A DNA stretch of 64,000 nucleotides from Prionace glauca (taxonomy: Eukaryota; Chordata; Chondrichthyes; Carcharhiniformes; Carcharhinidae), in contig CM075760.1 of assembly GCA_037974335.1 (NCBI GenBank), positions 18,029,059-18,093,058 on the forward strand, read 5' to 3'. The notes under the pieces are model-generated. The model was not told the DNA's origin, did no database searches, and saw nothing but the letters and a program-made list of their open reading frames with translations. The position numbers and the translations under genes were made by a program. Shown piece after piece: positions 21,495-34,199 of the stretch (the first letter of the stretch is position 1; each line of letters begins with the position of its first letter).

Positions 21495-21765
21495 TAAGCA
21501 CACCATGCTAGATGGACTGGACATGCGAAATTCCCCCTTCGTATCCAAAGATGTGTAGACTACGTGGATGAGCCATGGTAAAGGTGTGGGGCTATAGGGA
21601 ATAGGGTAGAAGGAAGGGTAGAATGGGATACGGTAGAAGAAAATTTGGGCCAATGACCTAGTCCTTCTTGTAAATCTTATGAACTTAGGAATGCCTGGGT
21701 GGGATGCAGACTCGATGAGGCAGATGATCTTTTTCTGCACAATAGGCATCATATGGCTCTATGTC
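21495..21765 (+). repeat. SINE relic
   Basis: Contains tccaaagatgtgtagactac, gatgagccatggtaaa and gactcgatgaggcagatg, typical of the tRNA-derived family. Highly diverged. Confidence 0.6.
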
Positions 21766-21769
21766 TAAG

Positions 21770-24094
21770 AAATATAACATCATTTCCCTCCTTAATTATT
21801 TGTCTGCTTATTTATTTAAAATAATCTATTTTCTAATAACTCCATTTGAAGAAATGAACTTTCATTTAACAAATTCCCTTCAATTGTCCCAGTGATAACC
21901 TTCAATCCATTTCCACCTTCCATAGGAAATACTGCAATTATTTATTGGCAACCATTCTGTTTTGTGCTCTTGTTTGCAAAATGATTTTAGACTGACTATT
22001 TTGTTCCCAGCGTTGACTTATCTGTCTTCAGAAATCAGTTGACAAATGAATAACTCACATGTCAAATAGCGAGGAGATTACTGGAAAATTATCTCACTGA
22101 AATTCCTGATATGAGGCACGAATATGTACTGATTTGTGGAAATGATGCCGAAAATGAACCTGGGCATACAGCGGACAGAAGATAATTGCACCTGTAATTC
22201 TCAGACTTTTTATTCCTATTGATACAAAGGATTGAAACATCTGCTGCTCTCCAGAGAAGGAGCAATATTTCTCTGTAATCGTTATCTTCACCAATTCTAT
22301 GGTAACCATCCTAAATATTTACTACTGTCTCTCGTTTGTACAATCTCGGTAATACGATGAATCAGGATCAGGTCTTTCATAAGGATCTCCAGATCTTGTG
22401 TAATATAAACAGTGATATCGCCTGGTGATCATGGACTGCAGTGGTTCAAGACTGCAGCTCATCACCACTTTGTGAGGGCAATTAGAGAAGGACAACAGAT
22501 GCCAGTGGCCTGGAGAGTCATGTAAACCAATGCATGGGATATAGAGAATAAGAGAGACAAAACATGATGTAACATTTAGGTAAACGATTTTTGTGCGTGT
22601 CCTCATTCTAGAAAAAGTAATTTATCCAACAATAACCGGTAAATGTCAAATGTAACAAAATCAGATATAGGTTCTCATTCACAACCGATTGGCTAACGGT
22701 TTCCAAAAACGATCATAGAGAATTAAAACATTATAATTTGAATGACCGGCTCTTGTGTATCACTAATAGAGACAGCTGGGCCCAGAGTCAGACTGGGACC
22801 CGATCTAAGGAAGCAATCATTTCTCGGGCCTTAACGCAGGTTTCTTTGTCAGGACGAGTGACGCCGCGATTTGTGTGGCAAACACGGATTGGAAACCCGA
22901 TGACGAACGCAGGAGTGACTGACTCCACCTGACTAAGAGCTGGTATTCCCAAGGAGGGACAATCGTGGCGAGCTCCATAAATTTCTGTTATCCGAGGTAA
23001 CAATGGAGGAATCTGTCAAAGGAACAGGAAATAATCTGTGCGTTCTCATTCTTACAAACAGAATTAGGACACGTGATGACTGAAACGACTAAATATGAAA
23101 ACCTCATCCGAGGAAAAAAAAGAACAGTGCAATAAATGTTAAGTTTAATTGTGCTTTTCCTAACGAGTTCGATCCAATGCTAATTTGTTTAAAGTGATAG
23201 CTTGTAAATAGAATTGAATTTCGGAATCGTTTCTAGCAATTACACACACGCATACACACGCACGCACACGCACTCATTTGCTGTCAGAAGATAAGACTAG
23301 CACAAGACGACAGCTGTATAAATATTGCATTTTATTCAGACTTAATGAAGGACAGGGAGAGATACAAAAAGGACGCTAGGACAATGATATAGACGAACCA
23401 TTAAACAGGTTCCATTCTCGAAAATCCTTCAAATTTTAATCCCATGGAGGGTATATCTAATTTATTTTTCAAAGCTACTGTGAAATCTGATTCGATCACA
23501 CTCTCAAGCTGTTCATTCCATTCATAACAACGCTTGTGCAAAAGTAAACACTTATATTTCTGTCTCTCTGTTCGATAAAATAAATTTGCGCCCATTGGTT
23601 GCTGGCCGTCCTTCCAGTTGAAATATTCTCTCTTCAATTAACCCACCCACAACTTCATGATTATGAACACTAATGAAAGTGTTCAAAAGACTGGCAAGGA
23701 GATAGAGAGAGACACCGGAAGAGTTCGGAGAAAGAAAAACGGGGTGCTGACAGATAAAAGCTGAGGAGCAAAAAATAAATAGCAGATGGAGAGAAAATGA
23801 TCAAGAAATGCAAAATAACAGCTATCATTCCCTTCCCTCACGGAACCCGGGGGAACTTAGTGACGAATCTACTGACCATCCATTTATGTCCGGGAATGGA
23901 AACTCTAGGCTGAAAACACAAGGGTCTTCTGTAAATATCACCACAATGTGATCTGTGTGACTCTGCCTGACTCTGTGGACAGATATAGGCCGCATTGACA
24001 GAGGTTCTCACCAGATTGTGGTCCATGGATTTATTTTTTGCTCAGAAGCGAGATGTGCGGTTTGGAACCGGCAGCAAGGAACAGGAAGTTGTGT
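21770..24094. other. Non-coding stretch
   Basis: No gene recognised. A CA/CG-rich short repeat lies at about 23237-23275. At 22094-22309 (minus) a faint V-like string (SLRITGA and FCPLYAQ) was considered and not accepted. The ORF at 23401-23637 (minus) lies in a LINE-like flank without a clear domain. Confidence 0.4.
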
Positions 24095-24375
24095 TACAAA
24101 GAACAAAGAACAACACAGCACGGGAAACAGGCCCTTCGGCCCAACGAGCCCGCGCCGCCGTCCCATGGTCAGTGACCTATTCATGATTTTAGTCTATGCC
24201 TAATGTGTGAGGATCAGGGAGGTCCAATATAGGGACAATTTGTTACCAAATCAATCAGCCTAAAAGCACATCTTTGGGATGTGGGAGGAAACCGGAGTAC
24301 CCGGAGGAAACCCACGCAACCACGGGGAGAACGCACAAACTCCCACGGACACAGGCCCAAATCCATGTGTCCACA
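24095..24375 (-). repeat. Composite SINE, reverse orientation
   Basis: Starts with (aaagaac)n and acacagcacgggaaacaggc, then ttcggcccaacgagcc, and continues with aaaccggagtacccggagg and acccacgcaaccacgggg, the reverse complement of the SINE core. Confidence 0.7.
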
Positions 24376-25049
24376 CAGCAACAGAGATAGTCTCTGAGCT
24401 GTCATGTTGCCCTCGAGATGGTCCAGTTTGCGCACACCAATGACATGGAGCAGTAGGCAACTCCCGAAGCAACATCCAAGAGCAGCCCACCACAACCTGC
24501 CGCACGCATGCCCCTTGCTGGACTTAAATGCCTTTGGACAAAAATTCATTATTAAAAAGACTCTATATCCCTGAGGCTAAAACTGAATCCCAAGCCTTCA
24601 ATGTTTAGTAAGGATCAATGTTTACCTGAGAATCAAACAACCGGGGCCAGTTTGATGTTATCACCGTGAACAGTCTTCCTGCCTGTGAGGGTGAACTCAC
24701 TCTGAGAGCATCAAAACCAACCACACAGATTGCTGCCGGTCTCAGCATTCACCGCTATTCCCATTTTAATGAATCAAGAAAATAATCGTATTTGGGGTTT
24801 AAATAGATTAATTGAAGCGAAGATGGACTGAAGATTATCACTGAGAGAAAAGAGGGAAAATTAAAGCAATATATTTTTTTCCGCCGTATTCCAAATAAGA
24901 AAGTTTAAGTGTGTTAGGCGTTGTGTGAGAGAAATCGAGGAGAAAGGTTAAGTGAGTGAAGTGGTTTGGTTCTGGCACTGAATTTTCCTCTGATGAGATT
25001 TTTATTTTATGAGGTTCAAAGCTTCTTAAAATGCCACGAACTGATGGCG
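24376..25049. other. Non-coding stretch
   Basis: Nothing recognisable; no coding or RNA signature. Confidence 0.35.
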
Positions 25050-25690
25050 AAAACAGACAAGAAGGCCGACAGAATGCTGGTCTTCATATCTAAAGGCAGG
25101 AGTATAGGGATGCAGATGTCGTGCTGCAATTGTGCAAAATCGTTGTTAGACCCCAATTGCAGTACTGTGAGCAGATATGGGCAATACACTTTGGAAAGGT
25201 GTTGACCCTGGAAGGAGTTCAACGCAGATTTAAAATAATTAGACCTGGTCTTAAGGGGTTAGGCGGCGAGGAGAAATTAGACAAATTAAGACTTTTTTTC
25301 TCGAATTCAGAAGTTTGAAGGGGGCTCTGACAGAAATCATCAAAATATTTACAGGGAAGGGCAGGGTGAATAAGGATAAAATGCTTCCACCAGTTGAAGG
25401 CTCGAGAATAAAGGGCAGTATATTTTTTTAAAAACGAATAGGGCCAAGCCGTACAGGACAGTTGATAGAAAGCATTTCTACACACAGAGAGTGGCGGACG
25501 TTTGGAACTCTCTTCCTGAAACGGCGGTGGGTGTTGGTTCAATTGTTAAATTTAAGTCTGAAATAGCATCAATGGGTATGGGCCGTGGTAGGTACATGGA
25601 GTTTGGTTACAGATCAGTCAAGATCCTACTGAATGGCGGGGTGAGTCCGAGGAGCTGAATAGCCTACTCCTGTTTCCATGTGGCCACGTC
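25050..25690 (+). mobile_element. Old CR1-type LINE 3' relic
   Basis: Frame pieces such as RMLVFISKGRSIG, VRPQLQYCEQIWAIHFGK, LEGVQRRFKIIRPGLKGLGG and the later RKHFYTQRVADVWNSLP-type region (ttctacacacagagagtggc) show the end of a LINE reverse transcriptase ORF. Frame changes are frequent. Confidence 0.7.
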
Positions 25691-25925
25691 AGCCTCAGAG
25701 CAAAATGCCTCAATTCATGGCATTTTGTATTTTCGTTCATTTTGGTTAGAAGGAGGAATGTTGACCAAGGCGCTGTTGGAGACATTAGAACCTTTAACTC
25801 CAGCTCGGCAATCATGGCGTTGAGGAAAGTTTATTTCTTCATCATTCCATCTGAAAGATAATTGGGGTCATTATCTCTGAAGGCTCCCAGGAAGACAGGG
25901 TGGAGGGTTAAGTTGAAGGATAATG

Positions 25926-25933
25926 TGTGTATG

Positions 25934-26010
<77 letters not shown>
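25926..26010 (+). repeat. (GT)n microsatellite
   Basis: Nearly pure GT repeat of about 85 bases; the surrounding ORFs on both strands are artefacts. Confidence 0.97.
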
Positions 26011-26016
<6 letters not shown>

Positions 26017-26719
26017 CTTGTGCTTTGTTGCAAAATGTTACATTGTGTACAAATCAATTTCATAATGACAACAGGCGTCCTTCCATTTACAATAAAAGTT
26101 AGACAAACAGCAAACATGCAAATTTCAGAAAGGTTTCTTTTTCATAGGTCACCTTTGTTGATGACTGAAGAGGATAATTTTTGGGAGGTTGATTCTATTA
26201 CAAGTGTTGCATATGAAGCTACAAATTGTGGTTGCAAGTTGTCATCTTCTGTGTCATGAATGAGACAGGATTTTTGGTGGAGAGCAAATTTCGCCCGAAT
26301 CATCCCCTGCTCTGCTGCAAGTGTCAGTGAGATTCGTGAAAGTAGGTAAAAATACGCACTTATGGAATTTGGAAGGGATGTTTACTTGAGTAAATATTCC
26401 AACACAAACATAACACGGTGCTTCAGGGCAATCCCGGTCTTCAAGCAGATGGCAGTTTTAAAATGTGACATGGGCAAAGGCCTTACCCGTGATGCTATGT
26501 TGAAGATTTTTCTGCAGTTGTCCTCTGCCAGCTTTGTTTTCAGATGGTGTGATGTTTTTGAATCATGGATCTCCTGTGGAACGGAGCCTATCTCTCAGCA
26601 GAGAAAGAAAAAGTTATAAAGGTTCAAAAAGTTGGCATTTATTTTCACCAGTTACCATCCAGTCACAAATTTGCACAATTTTGTTCATCAATTATCATCC
26701 ATTCATTAACATTAATATA
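26011..26719. other. Non-coding stretch
   Basis: No gene or repeat that I can name. Confidence 0.35.
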
Positions 26720-27300
26720 TTTATGTTTTAATTTTCGGGATGTGGGCTTTGCTGGCGAGGTCAACATTTGGTGCCTACCCCTAATTGCTCTTTGTAAGCT
26801 GGTGGTGAGCAGCCTTCTTGAATTGCCGCAGAACCTGTGTTGTAGATATGTACACAAAGCTGTTACAGAGAGCGGTCCATGATTTTGACCCAGTAACGTT
26901 AAAGGAAGGGCGATATACTTCCAAGTCAGATATAGGACTGACTTGGAAGGGAATTTATAGGTGATATTCCCAGGTAACTATTACTCCTGTCCTTCCAGGT
27001 GGTAACTTCATGTGGTTGGAAGTGCTGTCCAAGGAGTCTTGGTGAGTTTCTGAAGTGAAACTTGTAGATGGTTCATAATGTTGTTGTTGTTTGTCGGTGG
27101 TGGATGGAATGAGAATTTGCAAAAGCTATGCTAGTCGGGCCAGCTGCTTTGTCCTGAACGGTATAAAGCTTCTTAAATGTTGTTTGAGCTGCACTCATTC
27201 AGGCAAGTGGGGGGAATCCTATTACACTGCTGATTTGTGCCTTGTAGATGGTGACAGGTTTGGGGAGTCAGGCAGTGGGTTATTTACACTCTGCTGACCG
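26720..27300 (+). repeat. Dispersed repeat, long copy
   Basis: Contains gggatgtgggctttgctgg, ctacccctaattgctctttg, ttcttgaattgccgcagaac, cggtggtggatggaatgag, tgctttgtcctgaacggtat, aagtggggggaatcctatta and ccttgtagatggtgacagg. Partial copies lie at 4.55 and 13.2 kb. No open frame. Its class is unknown to me. Confidence 0.6.
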
Positions 27301-29960
27301 GATAGTCCGTTCGGAGCATTTATATACCAAGTTAATACAACAATGTTTATATTGTGTGGTTCAGTATCGTAATATCATTGAATGACAAGGGGCAATGGGT
27401 AGATTTTCCCTTTTTGAAGATCTGGTGCCAACATTACCACTAATCTTCAATTCACAAAAATAAATTAAAATTTCACCAATTATTGTCAGTATTTTATTTG
27501 ATACAAATATAATGGCAATTTATTTAATATAATTTGAGATTCAAATATACTGAGATCACATTGACCTTCCTGTCACCAAAGAATCAAATCTGCCCCAGAA
27601 TTCAGCGGGAAATGGAACTAAATCAAACCAAATAGTAGCAGTTACCCAGCAGCCTCTGCGCTTTATCGCCTTATCATCACACAGAAACTCCTGATACATA
27701 ACTGGCGTTATGTATCATTTTTATAATGACTGTAGAACTGAAAATATCTGTATCTAATGTGAATTCCTAGAAGCTTAAAATCCCGATTCATTTTATACAG
27801 TTCAGGCAAGTAATTGAAAACTTCAAGCTGTCCAGTCAGTTTCACAGTATTTTAGTTGCCACATTGTTTATTGTTTAGCCTGTTATCTTCACTAATTTGG
27901 GTGATGATCTGTTGGGTGATTTTGTAGCACTAGAAAGGCCACATGTTCCAAATATTACAATCCTCCCTCATCAACCTAATCATGTTCCCTCTTTCTATCT
28001 TGGATTTGAAGAATTACCATCAGCATGGGGAAAAATCAGACTAATCTTTGTGAGGCTCAGTTCACTTGTTCCCCATATGCCGGGGATGGAATTCACCAAG
28101 AAAATCTAGAAGGACTAAAGGTTGTAGACTGACTGTAAAGGACAAGCTTTGATTTTTGAAATAGTGAAACACAAATATGTGTATGTAGAACAATAAATTT
28201 CAGGACCAGCTGTCGTCGCATTCATCAATCCATTCAGTGATTCCTCAAAGAAAGCATTCAGATATCCAACTATTATTCATCCGTGCATCAACACAAGAAA
28301 TTCTTTATATTTTGCATAGATGATGGCGCAATATTATTTCCAGTGGACCGGCAATCTAGAAATCCAGGCCAGTGATGTGGCAACAAGAGATTAAATCCGA
28401 CCATGGCAGCTGATGGAATTTGAATTCAATCAAAAAATCTTGATTCATACTGACAGCGACCAGGTAAACTTCTCTGATTCCTCATTCAAGGAAATCTGCC
28501 ATCCCTGTTTGGTCTCACCAAGATGTGACTCCAGACAGACAGCAGTATACATAACTGGGCAATGCCTTTGAGATGCCCTAGCACATTAATCAGTTCAAAA
28601 TATCTTCGGCACATGAAACAAACGTTGCTCGTTTCAGAGACCTTCGCATCCCATGGAAGAATAAAGTGAAATAAAACACAAATATACATGTTTATGTCAT
28701 ATAAAATATATCACCTCTCTGAATCAACTCTCACAATCTGCCTGTATTTATTTCTATCTGTCTATCACAGTGTTTTGTTGTGTTGGAGGGATCATCATTG
28801 TTGCTAACAAGGTGCCAGAGAAACTGGATAGCTTTCTTTTCCTAAGAATTGAGAAGCATTCATATAGGTTTACAAGTTAAAAAAAATAAGTAAGTTGCCT
28901 CCAGTACTGTTGCTGGGCAGATTTGATTATAAATAAACCCCATTGACAATGCTAAGAGTTTGAAGTTGGCTTGCAGCCAAGTGCTCAGTACTGAGGAAAC
29001 AGACCTTTGAGTTTCTGAACAAACACCGTCAGATGTTTTCAGTAAACATCTTTGGGTAGTTGGCAGCAGGTTGGACTGCTGCCAAATACTGCATGGGACA
29101 AGTTAACGCTAATATGTAAGGATAAAATAGGACTTAGCCAGTTATACAATAGATGTTTGATTCCCACAAGAAAGTTTTAAATGGCATTCATTCCAAGCAA
29201 ATATTTTAAGTGAATGCACTGTTCATTATGTGATTAAACAGTATCCGAAACTTGTAAATTGGCTAGATGCTATTTCATTTGTGTAACTTCAATTTAAATG
29301 TCCTTCCAACAATTAAAGCCAGTTTGTGAGCAATTTCATGAATGCACGAAAGACATGTTGATATCCTCAATCCCACAGTCCAATAGGATCAGTGTAATGG
29401 CCCAAAAGTGAGAATATTTAAAACTAAAAGAAAGTCATATAACTGCCTTGAACAGCGCGGATTCCTGGAATATTCTCAGTGTTCTGCCCCGCAGTAAAAA
29501 GGCAAAGTCTCTTGCACTTGAGTAGTACCATGTTCTGTTGTGCAGCATGATCTGATTTCGATTATTAAACAGTACCTCTCAGAGCTGCCAATCTGTGAAG
29601 AAATGATCAGTTCATAACCTGGTTCAGTGGAAGATTAAGTATTTATTCTGGTGATACTGTGCAATATGACGCAAAGTCCTGATGTTCTGTGCTCCCAGTA
29701 CCAGTGAATGTTCGATGGCCGGTGATCAATAAAATGAGCTGCAATGATCTGGATGTTGACGGAGAACTTTCCTGATCACTGCGTTCATTCTGATTCATTA
29801 AATTCTCCGTCAAAAGCCGATTTCAATTTTATATTTCTCTGTCAACTCAATTAATTATCAGCCAACGAGGCTTCTTTTACCGTTAATTTTCACAGGGTTA
29901 AGGAGCAGTTGGAGAAATATAAAGTGTAACATTGTATCATAGATTTTCTTTTATGAATTA
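27301..29960. other. AT-rich non-coding stretch
   Basis: The longest featureless stretch of the window. Only a diverged dispersed repeat at about 28320-28570 (minus; gaaatctgccatccctgtttgg type) is recognisable. Confidence 0.4.
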
Positions 29961-29964
29961 ATTC

Positions 29965-30260
29965 GTGGGAGGCACAGTGCCATAGTTCTTTGCACTTCTA
30001 CCAGGGACCCGGGTTCAATTACCGGTTTGGGTCTGTATGAAGTCACTGTCTGTGCAGTATGCACATACTCCAATTGTCTGCCTATTTACTCATACGGCCC
30101 AAGGATGTGCTGCTTAGGCTGATTGGCGATGATGAATTGTCCCATAGTGTCAAAGGAATTCGCAGACACTATACATGGGGTGATGGGTATAGGTGGGAAT
30201 GGTGTCGGTGCGGGCCCGTTAGGTAAAATGGCCTCCTTCTGCATGTAGAGATTCTACGGA
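29965..30260 (+). repeat. tRNA-derived SINE copy
   Basis: Head gtgggaggcacagtgccata and ggttcaattaccggtttggg (B-box region), then tgcacatactccaattgtctgc and a tail ending with gtaaaatggcctccttctgc. Followed by another dispersed fragment up to about 30400. Confidence 0.68.
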
Positions 30261-30971
30261 CATGGGTACTGCTAGATGTTCAGCATTTATTGCCCACCCT
30301 TTGTCCGAGGGCAGTTGAGAGCCAACTACATTGCTGTGGCTCTGGAATTACATGTCGGCCAGACCAAGTAAGGACAGGCTGGATGGCCTGCTTCTGCTCC
30401 TATTGCTTATGTTCTTATGTTCTTGTACGGTGAAAATTATTGTTTCTTGCGCGCCATACAGAGAGAGCAGACCGTACATAGAGAAGGAAATTAGAAAGTG
30501 CAGAGAGGACAGCGTTGCAGTCAAAGCTAGGGTGTAGAGAAAGTTCAACTTAACGCGAGGTAGATCCATTCAAAAGTCTGATTTCAGCAGAAAGAAAGCT
30601 GTTTTTTAATCGGTGTGTACTTGTTTTCATCCTTTTATATCTTGTTCCCAATGTAAAAAGGTGAGAGAGTGTGTTTGGGGCATGTGATGTTTTATTTTCA
30701 TTATTTCTTTTAATGCATTTTTACAAGTATCGAATCGGAGGTTTTGTTGACTCAGCCATAGGCACAAACCGGGCGTCCCTGAGGCTCCCTGAGACTGAAC
30801 TGTAAAGACAACGCGTTGAATACTGGCAGCAACTGGATGGCCTGTGTCCCACAGGTCCCTGAACAGTGTTTGTAGTGTTTCTTTCAGTACGAAAGTCTTG
30901 GATCAACCTACAATTTCTCTGCCCCAGGGAGTCAGAATCTATTTACTCCACCCAAATAAACCTCAAACAAA

Positions 30972-31195
30972 GTAAACAGAAAATACTGGAAAATCTCAGC
31001 AAGCCTGGCAGCATCTGTAAGGAAAGAGAAGAGCTGTCTTTTCGAGTCCACACGACCCTTTGTCAAAGCTTCGTCAAAAGGTCATCTAGCCTCGAAACGT
31101 CAGATCTTTTCACTCTTCGCTAATGTTGCGAGGCCTGTTGAGATTTTCCAGAATTTTCTCCTTTGGTTTCAATTCCAGAATCCGCAGAATTGCTT
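30972..31195 (+). repeat. Dispersed repeat
   Basis: Reads aaacagaaaatactggaaaa, tctcagcaagcctggcagc, gtaaggaaagagaagagctg and a mirrored part (gtcagatcttttcactcttc). Shared with 17.53-17.74 kb and, in part, 31.48 and 63.4 kb. No coding signal. Confidence 0.6.
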
Positions 31196-31949
31196 TTATA
31201 CCTCAAACGATATTTTCTCTTTGGAAATAACTGAACACTGAAGATTCCCAACTTTCTCCTGTCTGTCCTACAAAGACCCCAGTTCCACTGTGATGAAAAT
31301 GACTCTTAGCCATCACTGAAATTGCCGAACAAGCTATCCACTTGTATCAAAGCTGCTGTAGAAAGTCAAACAATAAAATGATCCAGAGGGTAAGTTCAAC
31401 AATGTGGTTCACAATCCCCTTCTCAGCATGGACAATTAATGTTGATTTTGACAGTGATGCTCACATCTAAACGATCAATAAAAACAGAGTAAAATGCTGC
31501 AGATTCTGGAAATCTAAAACTAAAACAACAAAAATGCTACTCAGCAGCTCAATGGGCATCAGCAGAGAGAGAACCTGATTCTCATTTAAGATCGATGCCA
31601 GGATGCAAAATCTTTTGATATAATTATGAAAAGCTAGGCTGTTCTGCCAAATATCCTACCCAAATCCTCATTCTTAAAATAAAATCGTAAATTTACTGGC
31701 CATTTACCACATCGCGGTTTGTAGGAGTTTGTTGTACGCAAATTATCTGGTATATTTCTAACATTATCGCAGTAACTAAATTCAACAAAGGTACATCAAT
31801 GAGCTTTAAGAACTTTCGGATGACATGATGTCGGGTAAAGTGTTCTATAAATGCAAGTTCCACCAAAATGATATTTGTAATTCTTTGAAAGCTCTGAGAT
31901 TAATGGGTATATAACGATTCTTCTGCCTGATCATAGCAGCATCAAATAA
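31196..31949. other. Non-coding stretch
   Basis: Nothing recognisable beyond a short dispersed fragment at 31480-31590. Confidence 0.35.
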
Positions 31950-32420
31950 TAGAATCTCTACAGTTCAAAAGGAGGCCATTTGGTCCAACAAGTCTGCAGC
32001 GGTTCTCCGACAGAGCATCCTGCCTGGGCCCAGCCTTCACCCTATCACGATAACGACGCATATTCACAGGCTAATCCCCTGAACCTACACATCTTTGGAC
32101 ACTAACAGGAAATTTAGAATAGACAATCCACCTTGGGCCTGGGAAGGATGCTTTGCTGGATAGCTGGTGCAGATCTAATGAACCGAATGGTCTCCTTCTG
32201 CACTGTAGTGATTCGATGATCCTACGTTGCATTGGAGGATAAGGGACAAATTATCATAGCCAATCTACCTAACATTTACATCCTTGGACTGTGGAAGGAA
32301 ACGGAGCACTCGGAGGAAACTCACACATGGATAGGGGTAGAATATGAAAATCGCACACACTCACCCAAGGCTGGAATTGAATCCGTTTCCCTGTCGCTTG
32401 TTTATCTCTTAGTGATAACC
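31950..32420. repeat. Two SINE relics, adjacent
   Basis: 31950-32220 is a plus-strand relic (aaaggaggccatttggtcc, gaaccgaatggtctccttctg). 32225-32420 is a minus-strand relic (aaacggagcactcggagg, aactcacacatggataggg). Confidence 0.6.
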
Positions 32421-32429
32421 ACACTGGTT

Positions 32430-33320
32430 ATCACCATACTGGTTATCACTAAGAGGTTCTTCCTTTGTGTGAATGCGATCACTATTTGTGACAGGAATAC
32501 TTCAGATATCAGATTTGTCTTTTAAAATTTAACTTGTCTATTTAAACAGATGAAATCCTCAATAAAATTAACATTCAGTGGAATATCTATCTGTTCACAG
32601 ATGGTTTATTAATTGTGACATCAGAACTTTCAGAACTAATTCTGAAATGAAATGTGTGATTTTCTTTTAATTAAATATAACTGGTGGAATGAATGTTCAA
32701 AACGTTTCGATTCATTTTGAACCAACTGTTAAAATTCTTAAAATAAACCGCTATTTTGATCAACAAGTGACGGTTTATCTGGTTTTGCTGTCATGAACAT
32801 TTCATTGTAAACAGTGAGGTATTTATGTAAATAAATACAAAAATAGTAATTCCAAATTAGATGTTGACTGACAAAAACACAGCAAATATTTCCCCCACGA
32901 ACACAGCACAGAAATAGAGACAACCATGCAAATCAATCAACGGATTCCAGTAATGGTTGCTTTTCAACATTATTTATTCATCAGTTATGTGAGGAAAAAC
33001 AATCATGATGATATCTATGTTCAGAATTAGGAAATATTCCCTCTGATCCCGAAATATAATGACATGGCAAATGTGTTCATGGAAATATCCCGTGTTTCAT
33101 CTCTTTTCCTGTCTTTCTCTTGTCTGGTTCTGTGTTTTGTCTCTTCACGATGGTTCATCTTCTTCACTCCACAGCATAAATTCAATGTCTGCCTAATGTA
33201 TTCTCTCAGCCAGAGTTATAGGCTTCTAAAATAACGTAATTCAATTAATTGGAATCCGTCAGTGAGATTTATTCTCAAAGATTTCTTGAGCATTCTATGA
33301 TTTTGAAATGCTCGATATAT
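32430..33320. other. AT-rich non-coding stretch
   Basis: No gene, RNA or repeat recognised. Confidence 0.35.
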
Positions 33321-33324
33321 TTCA

Positions 33325-33545
33325 TTCTGTATCTAACCTCGGCTGTACCTAGTGATAAGGATTCGATGTGGCACTACCGAAAGATCGTTCCTTATATTTA
33401 GCCGGTGCTATACCTGTCCTTAGAGTATTTGACTGGACAGTGACAAGGAATATTTACTCTGGATCTAAACTCACTGTACTTGTCTTATGAATGTTTGATT
33501 TGACTTTGTCAAGGAAGATTTAATCCTTATTTAATCCCTGTCGTA
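33325..33545 (+). repeat. Tandem repeat, about 65-67 bp period
   Basis: Three to four diverged units with the pattern gtatctaacctcggctgtac, then ttgactggacagtgacaagg and a TTTACTCTG end. Further units appear at about 33900-34030 (gtactgttctgggaatattt, tgccttgggagtgttta), so a Penelope-like insertion and other sequence interrupt the array. Confidence 0.6.
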
Positions 33546-33714
33546 ACTGACCTGTACTGTAACACAAAACAGTGTTTTGTGGAACTGTGTAGACGGTTCT
33601 TTCCCCAACATCGAACACTAATTTAAACCTGCCTCCCGAATCTCTGAAGGAAGAGTGCAAAAGAGGTTTTACCTAGAAGAGAGTCCATGCTCTTTCTGTC
33701 TCCATTTTGTTTGA

Positions 33715-33865
33715 CAACACCAGGTTTTAGTCCAACCTATTTATTTGATAATATACTTACAAGCTTTCGGGGTTAGCCCCTTCGTCAGGTGAATGAAGAG
33801 TTCTGGCCTCAGACAGACTTTTTACTGTGTTTACGCCAGTCCAACGCCGGCATACCCACATCATG
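33715..33865 (-). mobile_element. Short Penelope-like repeat with hammerhead core
   Basis: A 151-base insert flanked by a perfect 14-bp target duplication, TCCATTTTGTTTGA, at 33701-33714 and 33866-33879. The minus strand starts atgatgtgggtatgccggcg and ends aaaacctggtgttg. In the middle (33788-33761) lies a hammerhead-like core: CTGACGA, A, stem GGGG-CTAA-CCCC, GAAA, GCTT. It carries no ORF, so it is a non-autonomous piece. Confidence 0.75.
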
Positions 33866-34199
33866 TCCATTTTGTTTGAACAGACTTTTACAGAGAGTTT
33901 CATTCTGTTTCTAGACAGTGTACTGTTCTGGGAATATTTGATTTGGAAAGTATAGAGGGAGATTCACTTTGTATCTAAATCATGCTATTGCTGCCTTGGG
34001 AGTGTTTAATTTGGCAATGCAGGGGAAAGGTTGCATTCTTCAGGTAACCCCATCTTACTCCTGTCCCGTAACTTTTTAATGGGACGGCCGTCTCTACAAA
34101 TGTCATGGGGATTTATATTACAGTAAACGTACCCTGTGTCAGCTTCTATTATGAGTCCATGGCTTTGTTTATTTTTCACTAGACCCAAACTCTTAACAT

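Noticed and set aside
22094-22309. Possible V-domain relic on the minus strand (KYCSFSG, SLRITGA, FCPLYAQ)
   Set aside because: Spacing of the putative cysteines is wrong, no RSS or leader is visible, and the resemblance rests on short strings.
23401-23637. Minus-strand ORF (KREYFNWKDGQQPMG start)
   Set aside because: No recognisable domain, no splice context, AT-rich repeat flank; kept as unassigned sequence.
25862-26259. Cys/Val repeat ORFs
   Set aside because: Translated GT microsatellite.
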